Below, in pieces: positions 1-10,610 of a stretch of DNA of 64,000 nt. Origin of the DNA: Smallanthus sonchifolius. Lineage: Eukaryota > Streptophyta > Magnoliopsida > Asterales > Asteraceae. Position 1 is the first letter of the stretch. Each line of letters begins with the position of its first letter. The notes below the pieces were generated by a model. That model ran no database searches and was not told where the DNA came from. It saw only the letters and a list, made by a program, of their open reading frames with translations. The position numbers and the translations under genes were made by a program. The DNA lies in assembly GCA_023525975.1 (NCBI GenBank), contig CM042027.1:88258007-88322006 (forward strand), read 5' to 3'.

Positions 1-119
1 GAAACTTTACAACTTGATTTGCATATGATACAAGTGGTTGTTGCACTGTTTTGTTTTTTATTCTTTTATCACAACTAGACTTTATGTATAAAAGGAGAAT
101 GTAGAAAAGTACAACATAA

Positions 120-250
120 AAATGGTTTGGGTGTGATGTTTTAGTTGGTTGGTTTGCCCAAGAGCAGCAGACCGGGTTCGAAACTCACTGGCCTCCCTTT
201 GATTTTTTTTGCCTTCTCCCTTGGCCGATTTTTTTGGCTTTAATGGTGAT
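120..250 (+). mobile_element. Possible tRNA-derived SINE head or tRNA relic
   Basis: A box A-like stretch (TTAGTTGGTTGG, 141-152) is followed about 33 bases later by a box B-like stretch (GGTTCGAAACT, 174-184), the layout of a tRNA-type RNA polymerase III promoter. T-rich, SINE-like sequence follows. I found no target-site duplication, so the ends are uncertain. The rest of 1-640 is AT-rich with no other recognisable feature. Confidence 0.35.
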
Positions 251-645
251 TTTTTTTGCGTTTTAATTTATAACTATAAACCGTATACGCCCTTCTCGTG
301 AATGGTGAGTTTATCTAAAGATTTTGACTTGGTTTTAATAGTTTTCGAGGACGTTAATTTTTCAGCGGTTTAACACGCCGCAACACGTGTGTGTAAAAAG
401 TAGCATTCTAGCTAGAAAACAACCACAACGCGCGGGGCCTCATTCTAGTTTAATTTAATATGTAATGTAAATATTCATTACGAACAATGTTAAAAAAATA
501 AAACTATAAAATTTATATTTTAAACATTATTAACTCAAACTTAATTGTTTACTAAGTTTAATTATTTAAAAAATAAAACTATACAATTTGTAAGATTTTA
601 AACATTATCAACATCATTTTTTATGTGTTCACATAGAAAGTTGAT

Positions 646-1040
646 ATGGAAAACGATCCCAAGACTCCTCCGGAGTACGTATTGGAAAACATTTTTGTTG
701 AGTCACCGAAAAACTTTGCGATTGAAGAACCAAATAACCCTCCTCTTGACGAACCTCATAATCCTCGTGTTGACGAACCTCATATAATCCTCCGGTGGAC
801 GAACCGGATAACCCTCTTGCTGACGAGCCTCTTGGTGATGACCCTGCGGCTAACCAACAAGAAACCCGATCGTTTATCGAACCTGATAACGGTCAAGTTG
901 ACGATTTATACGAGTATGCTGAAGTCTGGGATGCGCTTAATGAAATTAATGAATTCAAAGAAGGAGGCGGTGGTTGGACTTCTACCGGGGATCCATTCGA
1001 AGACAACCCCACCGATTTAGATGCCCGTTGGAGTCCTTAA
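646..1040 (+). pseudogene. Frameshifted acidic ORF with DEP repeats
   Basis: An ATG at 646 opens an acidic frame carrying repeats of roughly NPP-x-DEP-H/D (about residues 30-60). The frame breaks near 783-790, where CATATAAT replaces the CATAAT seen in the preceding repeat, a 2-bp TA insertion. Beyond the break, the frame from 795 continues the same repeats and ends at 1040 after an acidic, Gly-rich tail (GGGGW, then DPFEDNP). Read across the break, the product would be about 130 residues. I see no signal peptide, membrane segment or known domain. AT-rich DNA follows to 1281. It may be the tail of a lost gene or of a transposon ORF. I do not recognise the family. Confidence 0.4.
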
Positions 1041-1286
1041 ATTAGAGTCTGTATTTTAATTTAGTTTTGATTGTAAAACCTTTAATTAAGTTTTTAATTA
1101 ATTTATCTTGTAATGCTTAATTAAGTTGTTATTTATTTAAATGTTACAACAAAACAACGGCGTATGTAAATTTTATTTAAACAATTACCTAATTAATTTA
1201 TCGTTTCATGTGAATATTATTTGAACAAGCAATATAACAACAAAACACCACCCATTCCAAAATATATTAAATGTTACAATCACACG

Positions 1287-3253
1287 TGTCACACCCCGAC
1301 CGATGGCGGAATCATCGGGGCGGGACATGTAAGACTGTTCATAGCACATGGTTGACTAAATTGAAATATATTAAAGTCAAATTTGCATTACAAATAATCC
1401 AAGTACAAACCAAATTCAACAAAGAAACATAAAACAACTCATAGAATTCTTGATTTAAGTTGATAAGTCCAAATCCTATATTGAGCACGTCTTGAATCAT
1501 TCTCACATATTAGGGCCTGAAACATGAATAAAATAAAGTCAACTAAAAAGTTGGTGAGTATAACACAAATGTATATAGATAGCATATAGTTGAAAACAAA
1601 TCCTTTACATATCATGATAAATAAGGCATTTATGGGGAGCACTTATTGTGTAACCATGTACAATCAAACCTTTGTAACTAGCATGCAAAACAAATTGTGT
1701 TGTCGGTTTCAATCACCGCGTACCGTGGGTGGGTTTGTCAGACTCAATAGATCTATCATTGAAAATCGTCGGCTTGTATAGTTAATGATTGCACATAATC
1801 ACATACAAAGGTTAGCACACCTATCACTCGGGCATAAAGCTCAAATTTGCACACATGAAGATAAATAGGATTTGTACTTTGTATTGTTTGTGTAAATGTA
1901 ATGTGCAATTTGAATAATGTTCATGTTTCACCCCAAAAGTGTAAAAGAGTAAAAGGGGTTGTGAATACTCACTTGGTATGGAAGTGTAGCTAACAAAGAT
2001 TATAGATAGCAAATATGATCCTCGAAATGCACAATTTAACCTAAAGAGTAATGTGTATTGAATCAAATAGATGCATAAAGTTTAAGTCTAAGATGAAAGT
2101 TGAATTTGTGTATAAAACTATTGATTTGTATTTAAAAGTATTGAATAAAATATATAGAGTTTGAAGTAAAAATATTTTTGAAACAATTTGATTAGGTTTG
2201 AATTGGATAATTGAATATATAATTATAGTTTATGAAATAATGTAAATATTAATTGTAATTAAGTATAAATAAATAAATGATTTTGATTTAAAATGTAAAT
2301 TAAATAAATAATCATTATCTTATTTATTTATAAATTTTGTAACTTAATTATTTAAAATATCATTTAAGTGTAAGATAATAAATATAAATTTATTTTTTCA
2401 TAAACTTTTAAATAAATTATATTTATGTCAAGATTAAACTTTTAATCCATTTTTAAATACAGAAAACATATTTTTATAAAATCGAAACATTTATTGATCA
2501 AAAAATATAAAATTATAATTCTGTTACAATTTCTGAGTCACACACGATCGTGCCTCGGAAGGGCACGATCGTGCTCAAGCCACGGGCGCGACCGCGCTAG
2601 TCGGGGCGCGACCGGGTTGATCAACAGAGGGCACAAAACTAGACCAGTCAACAGGCACGACCGTGCCTTGGCCCGGCACGGTCGTGTCTATGATTCTTAG
2701 ACACAACAGAGACTAGCCCGAAGGGCATGACTAGGTCTGGACAGGAGGACACGACCGCGCTACATGAGGCACGGCCGCGCTAGATGATTAGCGCGACCGT
2801 GTCTCTTCCAAATCAGACACGAATTGACAAATTCTTGTATTTTAAACGCTGGAATTGTTAGGGATTTTGATTAATGGGTTATTAATAGTCTTTTCATATA
2901 ACTTAATTGCATGTACATCGTGTTTAAGCAGGGATTCGATTAAATCATTTTTTTTATAAAACATGAGTTCTGATTCAGATCGATTCTATAATGGAAGCCT
3001 AAATTGAATAGGGGATTTTGATACTGATACTGAAATGAATGAATTAAAGGTTTAAGTTACCCTGAACAGTAGCGAATCGATGGATATTGGTAGAGAGGAA
3101 ATTCCGACGACGGCGAGATTGAGTTCCGGTGATCCTTGTTGCACTCCGGCCAATCCAGTCAGTCCATAACTTCTCGGGAGGGACGAGTGACACGAATATC
3201 TTGCTTGAGAGAATACGGATTGCAGGAGAGAATTTCTTGGTTTTCTTGAAAAG
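1287..3253 (-). mobile_element. Solo LTR of a gypsy-type element, left part
   Basis: The LTR starts TGTCACACCCCGACC at 1287 and, read across the nested insert, ends GATGTTACA at 15913. The flanks carry the same 5 bases, ACACG, at 1282-1286 and 15914-15918. This is a complete TG...CA LTR with target-site duplication and no internal region, so it is a solo LTR of about 2.49 kb. Orientation is inferred from the GATGTTACA right end, which the minus-strand Tekay-type LTRs here also have. It contains GC-rich hairpin repeats at 2543-2800. Minus-strand ORFs within it (for example 3044-3307) show no conserved domain. Confidence 0.8.
2543..2800. repeat. GC-rich hairpin array in the solo LTR
   Basis: Short inverted repeats follow one another: CACGATCGTG at 2543 and 2564, GCGCGACCGCGC at 2586, GGCACGACCGTGCC at 2654, GGCACGGTCGTGTC at 2675, and degenerate versions to about 2800. 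Spacing is close to 21 bases in several places. Similar units recur at 15548-15672 in the right part of the same LTR. Surrounding DNA is AT-rich, so the array stands out by composition. Confidence 0.8.
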
Positions 3254-5525
3254 TGAAACGCCCCAAAACGGGTACATCTCATAGTTGGCACACAACATAA
3301 CAAACATAGTTCTTAAACCGGAAATCAGAATCTTTTACAGCGGAAGTCTTTAATTCAAATCATTCATCAAACTAAAACATGAAATATTGTCTATAACATG
3401 AACTATCAGGATTGGAAATGTCAGTCTTCAATACCGCAGCCCGATGTCCATGCTATCCAGCCCACATGGTTCTTTCACTTTTCTTTAGCTTTACCCTTTT
3501 TACCTGTCATGCATACTAAAAGTCAGCTAACGCTGGTGAGTTCTCTCTTTACTTTAAACTGTAAACTTTGTCTTTGGTAGCTTAGTTTTATTAAAATAAA
3601 ATAAGCTTTACTTTCACTTTCTTTGAAATGAACTTTTAACTATTACTTTAAAACTTTACAACGTTACAATTATAAATCTGTTACGTTACTATCTGTCATT
3701 AAAACTTTATCTTTAAGGAAACCCGTTAGGGTGTCCCACTGTACTCTGTCTATCATTTCACTTATACTTGACAAGTGACTTTATCATACTTTAACTATCA
3801 CATATGGATCGTGGTCCGAGGACCAGATCCCTATCTTGCTTACACCTCAGGGTAAGACTTTTACTTTAGCGCTGCCCACACCTCAGGGTAGGACTTTCTT
3901 TCTCGCTTGCACGTTAGTGCAAGACTCCTTTAGCATTGCTCACACCTCAGGGTGAGACTTTCTCGCTTACACCGAAGTGAAGACTCCTTTAGCATTGCTT
4001 ACACCGAAGTGTAAGACTCCTTTAGCATTGCTTACACCGAAGTGTAAGACTCCTTTAGCATTGCTCACACTTCAGGGTGAGACTTCTACTTTAGCATGCC
4101 TGCAGGACTTTCTACTATGCAACTACTATGCAATGCAATTACACTATTACACAAATAGAAATGCAATCACATAACTTTCATATAGACAAATAACACATAT
4201 TAACACATAAGCATATAACATGGTATTTGTCACTGTCACTGTCACTGTCGAGCTGTACCGAAGAACGGCTCCTTTATCGTTCTTTCTTTAGCTCATTGTT
4301 ATCTTTCAAAAACTTGTTTAAAAGATAATACTATGCTCTTTGTTCTTTATCTTTCATTTTATAAAAATAACATTTTTATAAAATACTATACTTTGCCTTT
4401 CATTTTATAAAAATAACATTTTTATAAAATACTATACTTTGCCCTTTCATTTTATAAAAATAACATTTTTATAAAATACTATACTTTGCCTTTCATTTTA
4501 TAAAAATAACATTTTTATAAAATACTATACCAGTATGCATGCCAGCCCAAAACCATTAGGAAAAAGGGCAATAAGAACTCACCAGATGAATCGTTTCTGT
4601 TTACACCTAGCCGGTTCCTGAATGTCACTATGGTCACCCACAATCTGTATAATCAAGTCATAGGCGTAAGGCTGTGTTCCTAGGGGACACTTAGACATTA
4701 CTAGGCTTGACTCAGATGTTTCGGGTCATGGTTTCATTATCGAAACTAGGTAGTTTCGAGTCCTGGCTCCTTATCGAAACTATGTAGTTTCGAGCCCTGG
4801 CTTCTTATCGAAACTAAGTAGTTTCGAGTCACTGCTTCTTATCGAAACTAAGTAGTTTCGAGTCACTGCTTCTTATCGAAACTAAGTAGTTTCGAGTCGT
4901 ATGACTTATATAAATTCTTAGTTAAGGTCTTGGGTCTATATTGAAACTATGGTAGTTTCGATGGGTCTGCCCCTGTCGAAACTAGGTAGTTTCGATAGAT
5001 GCGTCCATATCGAAACTAGTAGTTTCGACTGTGCAGTCTTCTTCCCCAAACAGAACCCTAGATCTGGTCCCTTTGTTCTAATCGATCAAGCTTTGAACTT
5101 TTTACGTTCGAAATGTTCCATTTTCCCCCATGAACCCAAACCCGTGGTTTGTTTCCAGTTTCACACGTAAAAATCTAAACCTTTACTCGATTATTAACCC
5201 GAAACCCGAAAGTTACAAAAACTCAGATTTAGGCATAATAATTACCTGTTACAGCTTCCTTCTCGTTTCTTTATGCTCCAGAGATGTTGAGCAACAATCC
5301 TCGAGACTTTGAGCTTGATCCCGAGCTTTCTCTCTCTAGACCCAAACTCTCACTCTCTCTTTCTCTCACTAGAAACTTGCGTGACAAGTGTGGTGAATGA
5401 GGGAGAGGCTGATGGCTGCTGCTATGAAGGCTCCCTGTCATTTTTCGGGCCCATGGGCCGGCCCCTAGCCAAGCCCACCTTCCTTTTTCTTTTATTTGGG
5501 TTTTTATTTATTTTGGGATGTTACA
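3254..5525 (-). repeat. Tekay-type LTR 1 (3' LTR of the intact copy)
   Basis: 2272 bp, TGAAACGCCCC to GATGTTACA on the plus strand. It has the same length as LTR 2, and every ORF inside is repeated exactly 7357 bases away. Inside are three kinds of repeated hairpin: TTACAC/GTGTAA-type units at about 3838-4083, four AT-rich units at about 4357-4530, and eight CGAAACTANNTAGTTTCG palindromes at 4741-5027. In element orientation U3 begins at 5525. Confidence 0.92.
4741..5027. repeat. 34-bp-period palindrome array in LTR 1
   Basis: Eight copies of a near-perfect 18-bp palindrome, CGAAACTANNTAGTTTCG. The first five start at 4741, 4775, 4809, 4843 and 4877, exactly 34 bases apart. The last three, near 4939, 4976 and 5012, are less regular. 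The array recurs in LTR 2 at 12098-12384. Confidence 0.95.
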
Positions 5526-5564
5526 AGTCTACCCCTCTTACGAAAGGTTTCGTCCTCGAAACCT
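5526..5564 (-). promoter_or_regulatory. Polypurine tract and adjacent hairpin
   Basis: On the minus strand the purine-rich stretch GTAAGAGGGGTAGACT abuts the LTR end at 5525 and is the likely plus-strand primer. Next to it lies a perfect inverted repeat, AGGTTTCG (5545-5552) and CGAAACCT (5557-5564), with a 4-base loop, just past the gag-pol stop. The same hairpin follows the LTR of the second family at 37867-37886, and again at 12902-12921 in the truncated unit. Confidence 0.75.
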
Positions 5565-5565
5565 G

Positions 5566-8500
5566 TTATAAGTCAAACAGGTGCGGGTACGACTCTTTCA
5601 TTTCTGTCTCGGTTTCCCATGTAGCTTCCGACCCTTTACGATGCTTCCATTGTACTTTGACTAACTGTATCGCTTTATTCCGTAACCGCTTTTCTTTCCT
5701 GTCTAGTATGGCGACGGGTTCCTCGATGTAATTGAGGCTATTATCTATCTCGATGTCGTCAAGTGTCACGTGTGCCGATTCGTCGGCCAGGCACTTGCGC
5801 AAGTGCGACACGTGGAAGGTTGGGTGAATTCCACTCAGCTCATCAGGTAATTCTAACCGGTAAGCGACTTCACCAACCCGTGCTAGTATTTTGAAAGGCC
5901 CGACGAATCTTGGGCTTAACTTCCCTCTCTTTCTGAATCGAATGATCCCCTTCCAGGGAGATACTTTCAATAGTACTTGATCCCCGACCTTGAATTCGAT
6001 TGGTCTTCGCCTTTTATCCGCGTAGGACTTTTGACGGTCCTGTGCAGCTTTCATTCTGGCCTTGATCTGGTCAATCTTTTTAGAGGTTGTTGTGACTACC
6101 TCTAAACTCCCCAACTCTTTCTGTCCTACCTCGCCCCAACAGACCGGGGTTCGACATCTTCTACCATACAACATTTCGTAAGGCGGCATACCAATAGTGG
6201 TGTGGTGGCTGTTGTTGTAGGAGAACTCTGCCAATGGTAGGTGACTATCCCAACTGCCACCAAAGTCTATAATGCATGCGCGGAGCATATCCTCTAACGT
6301 CTGGATGGTCCTTTCTGATTGACCATCCGTCTGTGGATGATAAGCCGTGCTGATGTTCAGTCTTGTACCCATTGACTCGTGAAATTTTTTCCAGAACCTC
6401 GATGTAAATCGGGTGTCCCGGTCAGATACAATTGATAACGGTACGCCATGTCGAGAGACAATTTCATTGATAAATACTTCTGCCAACTTCTCAGATGAAT
6501 ACGTTTCGCGAATTGGCAAGAAATGTGCACTCTTTGTCAGACGATCCACTATAACCCAAATCGTATCATGGCCTTTTGCTGTGCGGGGCAGCTTTGTAAT
6601 AAAGTCCATGGTGATACGCTCCCACTTCCATTCGGGTATTTCCAGAGGTTGGATCTTCCCGTACGGTTTCTGATGCTCTGCTTTAACTTGTGAGCAAGTC
6701 AGACACTTGCTTACATATCCGGTCACATCATTCTTCATGTTAGGCCACCAATACTCTTTCTTCAAATCCTGGTACATTTTCGTGGTTCCTGGGTGGATGG
6801 AATATCGAGACTTATGGGCCTCGTCAAGTACTTTGGCCCTAAGCTCTCCGCCCTTCGGTACCCACATGCGACCACACCTGGTCCTCACTCCATGAGTGTT
6901 TAACTCTAACTTTGTCTGTTGACCGACCATTCTTTCTTTCTTTATGTTCTCTTCCTTTAGTGCTTCCTTCTGTGCTGCTTCTAGCTCTGTCATAAAATCT
7001 GGGGTTATCACTAACTGGTACGCTTTTACCCTAATAGGAGAATGATTCTCCTTACGACTTAGGGCATCAGCGACCACATTCGCCTTTCCCGGGTGGTATA
7101 GGATCTCACAGTCATAGTCTTTCAGCAATTCTAACCACCGCCTTTGCCGCATATTCAGGTCTTTCTGTTCGAAGAAATACTTCAAGCTCTTGTGATCCGA
7201 ATAAATCGTGCATTTCACCCCGTAGAGGTAATGCCTCCAAATCTTTAACGCAAAAACAACTGCCGCGAGCTCCAAATCGTGAGTCGGGTAGTTAATTTCG
7301 TGGATCTTTAGCTGTCGTGACGCATACGCGATCACCTTTCCCCTCTGCATCAAAACACACCCTAACCCTTGTCCCGATGCGTCAGAATATACCACCAGGT
7401 CCTCGTTACCGTCGGGTAGTGCTAACACTGGGGCTTGGGTCAACTTCTTCTTTAACTCTTCAAATGCTTTGGACTGAGCCTGACCCCATTCGTACTTTAC
7501 TTCTTTACGTGTCAACTTTGTCAGTGGCGAAGCTATTCTCGAGAAGTCCTGAATGAACCTTCGATAGTAACCTGCCAATCCCAGAAAACTCCGAATCTCG
7601 GTTGGCGTCTTCGGGGTTTCCCATTCCTGTACTGCCTCTATCTTAGCCGGGTCAACCATAATGCCGTCTGCGTTGATAACGTGACCTAAGAATTGGACTT
7701 CCTTAAGCCAGAACGCGCATTTGGAGAACTTGGCATACAACTTTTCTTTTTGTAGCGTCTCTAGTACTTCTCGAAGATGACAAGCATGATCACCTTCACT
7801 TTTCGAATAAATGAGTATGTCGTCTATAAACACTATCACCGACCTATCTAGCATCGGTCTACACACCTGGTTCATCATACTCATGAATGCTGCCGGAGCG
7901 TTCGTCAAGCCGAAAGACATCACGCGAAACTCGTAATGCCCATAACGCGTGCGAAACGCTGTCTTAGGTATGTCCTCTTCTCTTACCTTTAACTGATGAT
8001 ATCCCGACCGCAGATCGATCTTGGAGAACCATCTGGCGCCCTGTAGTTGGTCGAACAGATCATCGATCCTTGGTAGCGGATATTTGTTCTTTACTGTACG
8101 CTTGTTCAACTCTCTGTAGTCGATGCACATTCTCATGGCACCATCTTTCTTCTTTACGAACAGAACCGGAGCACCCCATGGAGAAATGCTTGGTCTGATA
8201 AATCCTCTATCCAAAAGTTCTTCCAACTGTACCATCAGCTCTTTCATCTCCAGAGGTGCAAGTCGGTACGGTGCTTTAGCCACGGGCTGGGCACCTGGCA
8301 CTAAGTCTATCTGGAACTCTGTCTCCCGGTCAGGTGGTAACCCAGGCAACTCCTCAGGAAACACCCCCGGAAAATTACATACAACTGGTACGTCTTTTAA
8401 CTCTCTCACCTTTACATCATTGTCTATCACATAGGCCAGGTAGGCCTCGCATCCGCGCCCTATATACTTCTCTGCCTTTATCATTGATATGACGTTCGTT

Positions 8501-10155
8501 AGTGAACCGTCGCGATCCCCGTACACCAAAACCTCGCCACCGTCTGGAGCTTTGAGCTGAACTATCTTTCGTCTACATATTATCCGGGCTTCGTTGGCAG
8601 CTAACCAATCCATACCCAAAACTATATCGAATCCTCCCAAGGTCATAACATACAACCTAACTGGGAATCTATGGCCATGAATCTTTATCGTGCAATTATC
8701 TACCAATTCACTTACTATCGTGGTCTTGCCCACTGCGGTTTCCACATTAAAGGCCTGCTCTACTCTAGTAACTTTGCATTTCATTCTTTTACACTTAGAA
8801 GATGATATAAAACTCCTACTGGCACCCGAATCAAATAATACTGAAACATAAGTGTGGTCAAGGATGAACGTACCTGACACAACATCTGGGTCTCCCCTAG
8901 CCTCCTCCTGTGTCAGTGCATACGCCCGGGTCCTTGCCTTCGGCTTCTCAGGTTCTTTACCCTTCTCGGTGCCAGTAGACTTGGGTTTCCGACAGTCTTT
9001 GGCCATGTGGCCAGGTATCCCGCAGTTATAACAAGACTGTGCCCCGGGACACTCTCGAGAGTAGTGTCCGGTCTTTCCGCACCTATAGCACATATTTAAC
9101 CCAACTCGGCACTCGCCCGAGTGCTTCCTGCCACACTTAGCACATTCAACCCCATCTTCAATCCTCAGTTTCTTCGTCTCCGGCCCCGCCCACTCTTTAG
9201 CTGGCCGTTTAACGACATTGGTCACTTTCTTCTCAGTAGGCAGTGGGTCTGCGGATTCGAAGTCATCATAAACTATCCCAGCAAGTGATACCACAGATTC
9301 AAAACTCGTGGGAGCATTAGCTTTCACGTGCACATGGACTTTCTGTGGTAGTCCCTTGATGTAGTACTTAATCCTCTTTTCCTCAGTGTCCACCAGATGT
9401 GGAACCAGCTGAGCCAACTCTTGATATTTGGAGGTATACTGGCGATGAGTCATACTACCAGCACAGAGCCCCAGAAATTCCCTCTCAACTCTGTCAATCT
9501 CGTTCTGCGGGCAGAACTTAGTGATTAGCAGCTTTTTCATGTCGTCCCATTTCATCTTTTTCATCTCAGCAGAAGACTTGATTCTTTCGATCGATCTCCA
9601 CCAGCTTAATGCCTCATTAGTGAATGAGTGAGCGGCAAACTTGACCGCTTGATCATCACGGCACTCACTAATGTTGATCACCCCATTCATTCTCTCTATC
9701 CACTCAAAAGTGGCAACAGCATCTTTCCGTCCATCATACTTCGGCGGGTCACACCCCCGAAAGGACTTATAGTTGCAACCCCGGGTTGTCATTTCATAAT
9801 CAGAATCATCACTGTCAGTGACTCCAAGTCTCTTGCTGCTTTCCTCTTTCGTTTCTTTCTTCCCTATATTAAACTCTTTAAGGGCCTCGCCCAATGCTTC
9901 TGGTAGAACTTTCTTCAAGATTGAAGTAACCTCTGCCGCTATAGCTTCTTTCACAATCGGTTCCAACTCAAGCGCCTCATTAGGGGCATCGTTAGGAGCC
10001 GACATATGGTTCCCACTATCATTATGCTCCATATGCACCGATTCAGCTTCGTTGCGGGAGTGCTCACTTTCTTCAGGACGGTTCCGGTTACCTGGAGGTC
10101 GGCCTCGACGACCAGTACGACCCCCAGTGCGACCTCCTCTCTTTGCTCTAGCCAT
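5566..10155 (-). CDS. Intact gag-pol polyprotein, Tekay-type chromovirus
   Basis: A single 1529-residue frame from ATG at 10155 to the stop at 5566, encoding all proteins for retrotransposition. The start follows the PBS by about 440 bases. Visible features: a basic Gly/Arg N-terminus; gag domain about residues 130-300; three CCHC-type knuckles (338-349, 356-369, 375-388); aspartic protease DSGAS at 442-446; reverse transcriptase about 640-820 with catalytic FIDD at 776-779; RNase H with YSDASG at 923-928; integrase zinc site H1114, H1121, C1151, C1154; integrase core with D1184, D1245 and E1281; C-terminal chromodomain about 1474-1525, which in this family directs integration to heterochromatin. 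Length and domain order are normal for the family, and no stop or frameshift is visible. The copy may be autonomous and young. Activity is inference. Confidence 0.95.
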   Translation of the reverse strand: MARAKRGGRTGGRTGRRGRPPGNRNRPEESEHSRNEAESVHMEHNDSGNHMSAPNDAPNEALELEPIVKEAIAAEVTSILKKVLPEALGEALKEFNIGKKETKEESSKRLGVTDSDDSDYEMTTRGCNYKSFRGCDPPKYDGRKDAVATFEWIERMNGVINISECRDDQAVKFAAHSFTNEALSWWRSIERIKSSAEMKKMKWDDMKKLLITKFCPQNEIDRVEREFLGLCAGSMTHRQYTSKYQELAQLVPHLVDTEEKRIKYYIKGLPQKVHVHVKANAPTSFESVVSLAGIVYDDFESADPLPTEKKVTNVVKRPAKEWAGPETKKLRIEDGVECAKCGRKHSGECRVGLNMCYRCGKTGHYSRECPGAQSCYNCGIPGHMAKDCRKPKSTGTEKGKEPEKPKARTRAYALTQEEARGDPDVVSGTFILDHTYVSVLFDSGASRSFISSSKCKRMKCKVTRVEQAFNVETAVGKTTIVSELVDNCTIKIHGHRFPVRLYVMTLGGFDIVLGMDWLAANEARIICRRKIVQLKAPDGGEVLVYGDRDGSLTNVISMIKAEKYIGRGCEAYLAYVIDNDVKVRELKDVPVVCNFPGVFPEELPGLPPDRETEFQIDLVPGAQPVAKAPYRLAPLEMKELMVQLEELLDRGFIRPSISPWGAPVLFVKKKDGAMRMCIDYRELNKRTVKNKYPLPRIDDLFDQLQGARWFSKIDLRSGYHQLKVREEDIPKTAFRTRYGHYEFRVMSFGLTNAPAAFMSMMNQVCRPMLDRSVIVFIDDILIYSKSEGDHACHLREVLETLQKEKLYAKFSKCAFWLKEVQFLGHVINADGIMVDPAKIEAVQEWETPKTPTEIRSFLGLAGYYRRFIQDFSRIASPLTKLTRKEVKYEWGQAQSKAFEELKKKLTQAPVLALPDGNEDLVVYSDASGQGLGCVLMQRGKVIAYASRQLKIHEINYPTHDLELAAVVFALKIWRHYLYGVKCTIYSDHKSLKYFFEQKDLNMRQRRWLELLKDYDCEILYHPGKANVVADALSRKENHSPIRVKAYQLVITPDFMTELEAAQKEALKEENIKKERMVGQQTKLELNTHGVRTRCGRMWVPKGGELRAKVLDEAHKSRYSIHPGTTKMYQDLKKEYWWPNMKNDVTGYVSKCLTCSQVKAEHQKPYGKIQPLEIPEWKWERITMDFITKLPRTAKGHDTIWVIVDRLTKSAHFLPIRETYSSEKLAEVFINEIVSRHGVPLSIVSDRDTRFTSRFWKKFHESMGTRLNISTAYHPQTDGQSERTIQTLEDMLRACIIDFGGSWDSHLPLAEFSYNNSHHTTIGMPPYEMLYGRRCRTPVCWGEVGQKELGSLEVVTTTSKKIDQIKARMKAAQDRQKSYADKRRRPIEFKVGDQVLLKVSPWKGIIRFRKRGKLSPRFVGPFKILARVGEVAYRLELPDELSGIHPTFHVSHLRKCLADESAHVTLDDIEIDNSLNYIEEPVAILDRKEKRLRNKAIQLVKVQWKHRKGSEATWETETEMKESYPHLFDL

Positions 10156-10594
10156 TTAGTGTCTACTGTGAACAAAGATAGCTCGTGTTATCAAGATAGG
10201 TAACAATTTAGAACACCTCGAGTACTGTAAATTACTAATTACAGAGACCGGTATGAAATTACTAATTTACTTTACTACTCGGGTTCTGAACATTTCCTTT
10301 CCGAGTAACATTTGCATCCAAGTTCAGAGTTTCTACTATAAGGCACGTACTATCTACTGTCTACTGTCTGTGCTAAGGCATGTACTATGTACTATTTATG
10401 CTAAAGCATCTACTTTCTGCTATCTGTACTAAGGCGTTATTGTCTATGTTCTATGTAAGGACATTGACTACCTTCTGTCTACTATCTTTCCATGGACGGG
10501 CTGCTCCGACTGACATTCCTTTCCTTCCTTTGCTTTGTCCCATTCTCAGTTTAAGTTCAGACATTATCGCAAATGTCTGAATCTCTCAAACTAT

Positions 10595-10607
10595 GGCTCT
10601 GATACCA
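10595..10607 (-). promoter_or_regulatory. Primer binding site, initiator-Met tRNA type
   Basis: On the minus strand this reads TGGTATCAGAGCC, three bases inside the 5' LTR end. This matches the classic plant initiator-methionine tRNA primer site. It primes minus-strand cDNA synthesis. The same 13 bases recur at 39095-39107 in the non-autonomous element. Confidence 0.9.
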
Positions 10608-10610
10608 ACT

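Noticed and set aside
3977..4174. Small repeat protein (TPLALLTPKCK) in both LTRs
   Set aside because: It is a translation of the tandem hairpin units in the LTR, with no start context.
5309..5731. 140-codon plus-strand ORF repeated at 12666-13088
   Set aside because: It spans the LTR/internal border antisense to pol and has no domain; it is duplicated only because the LTR is.
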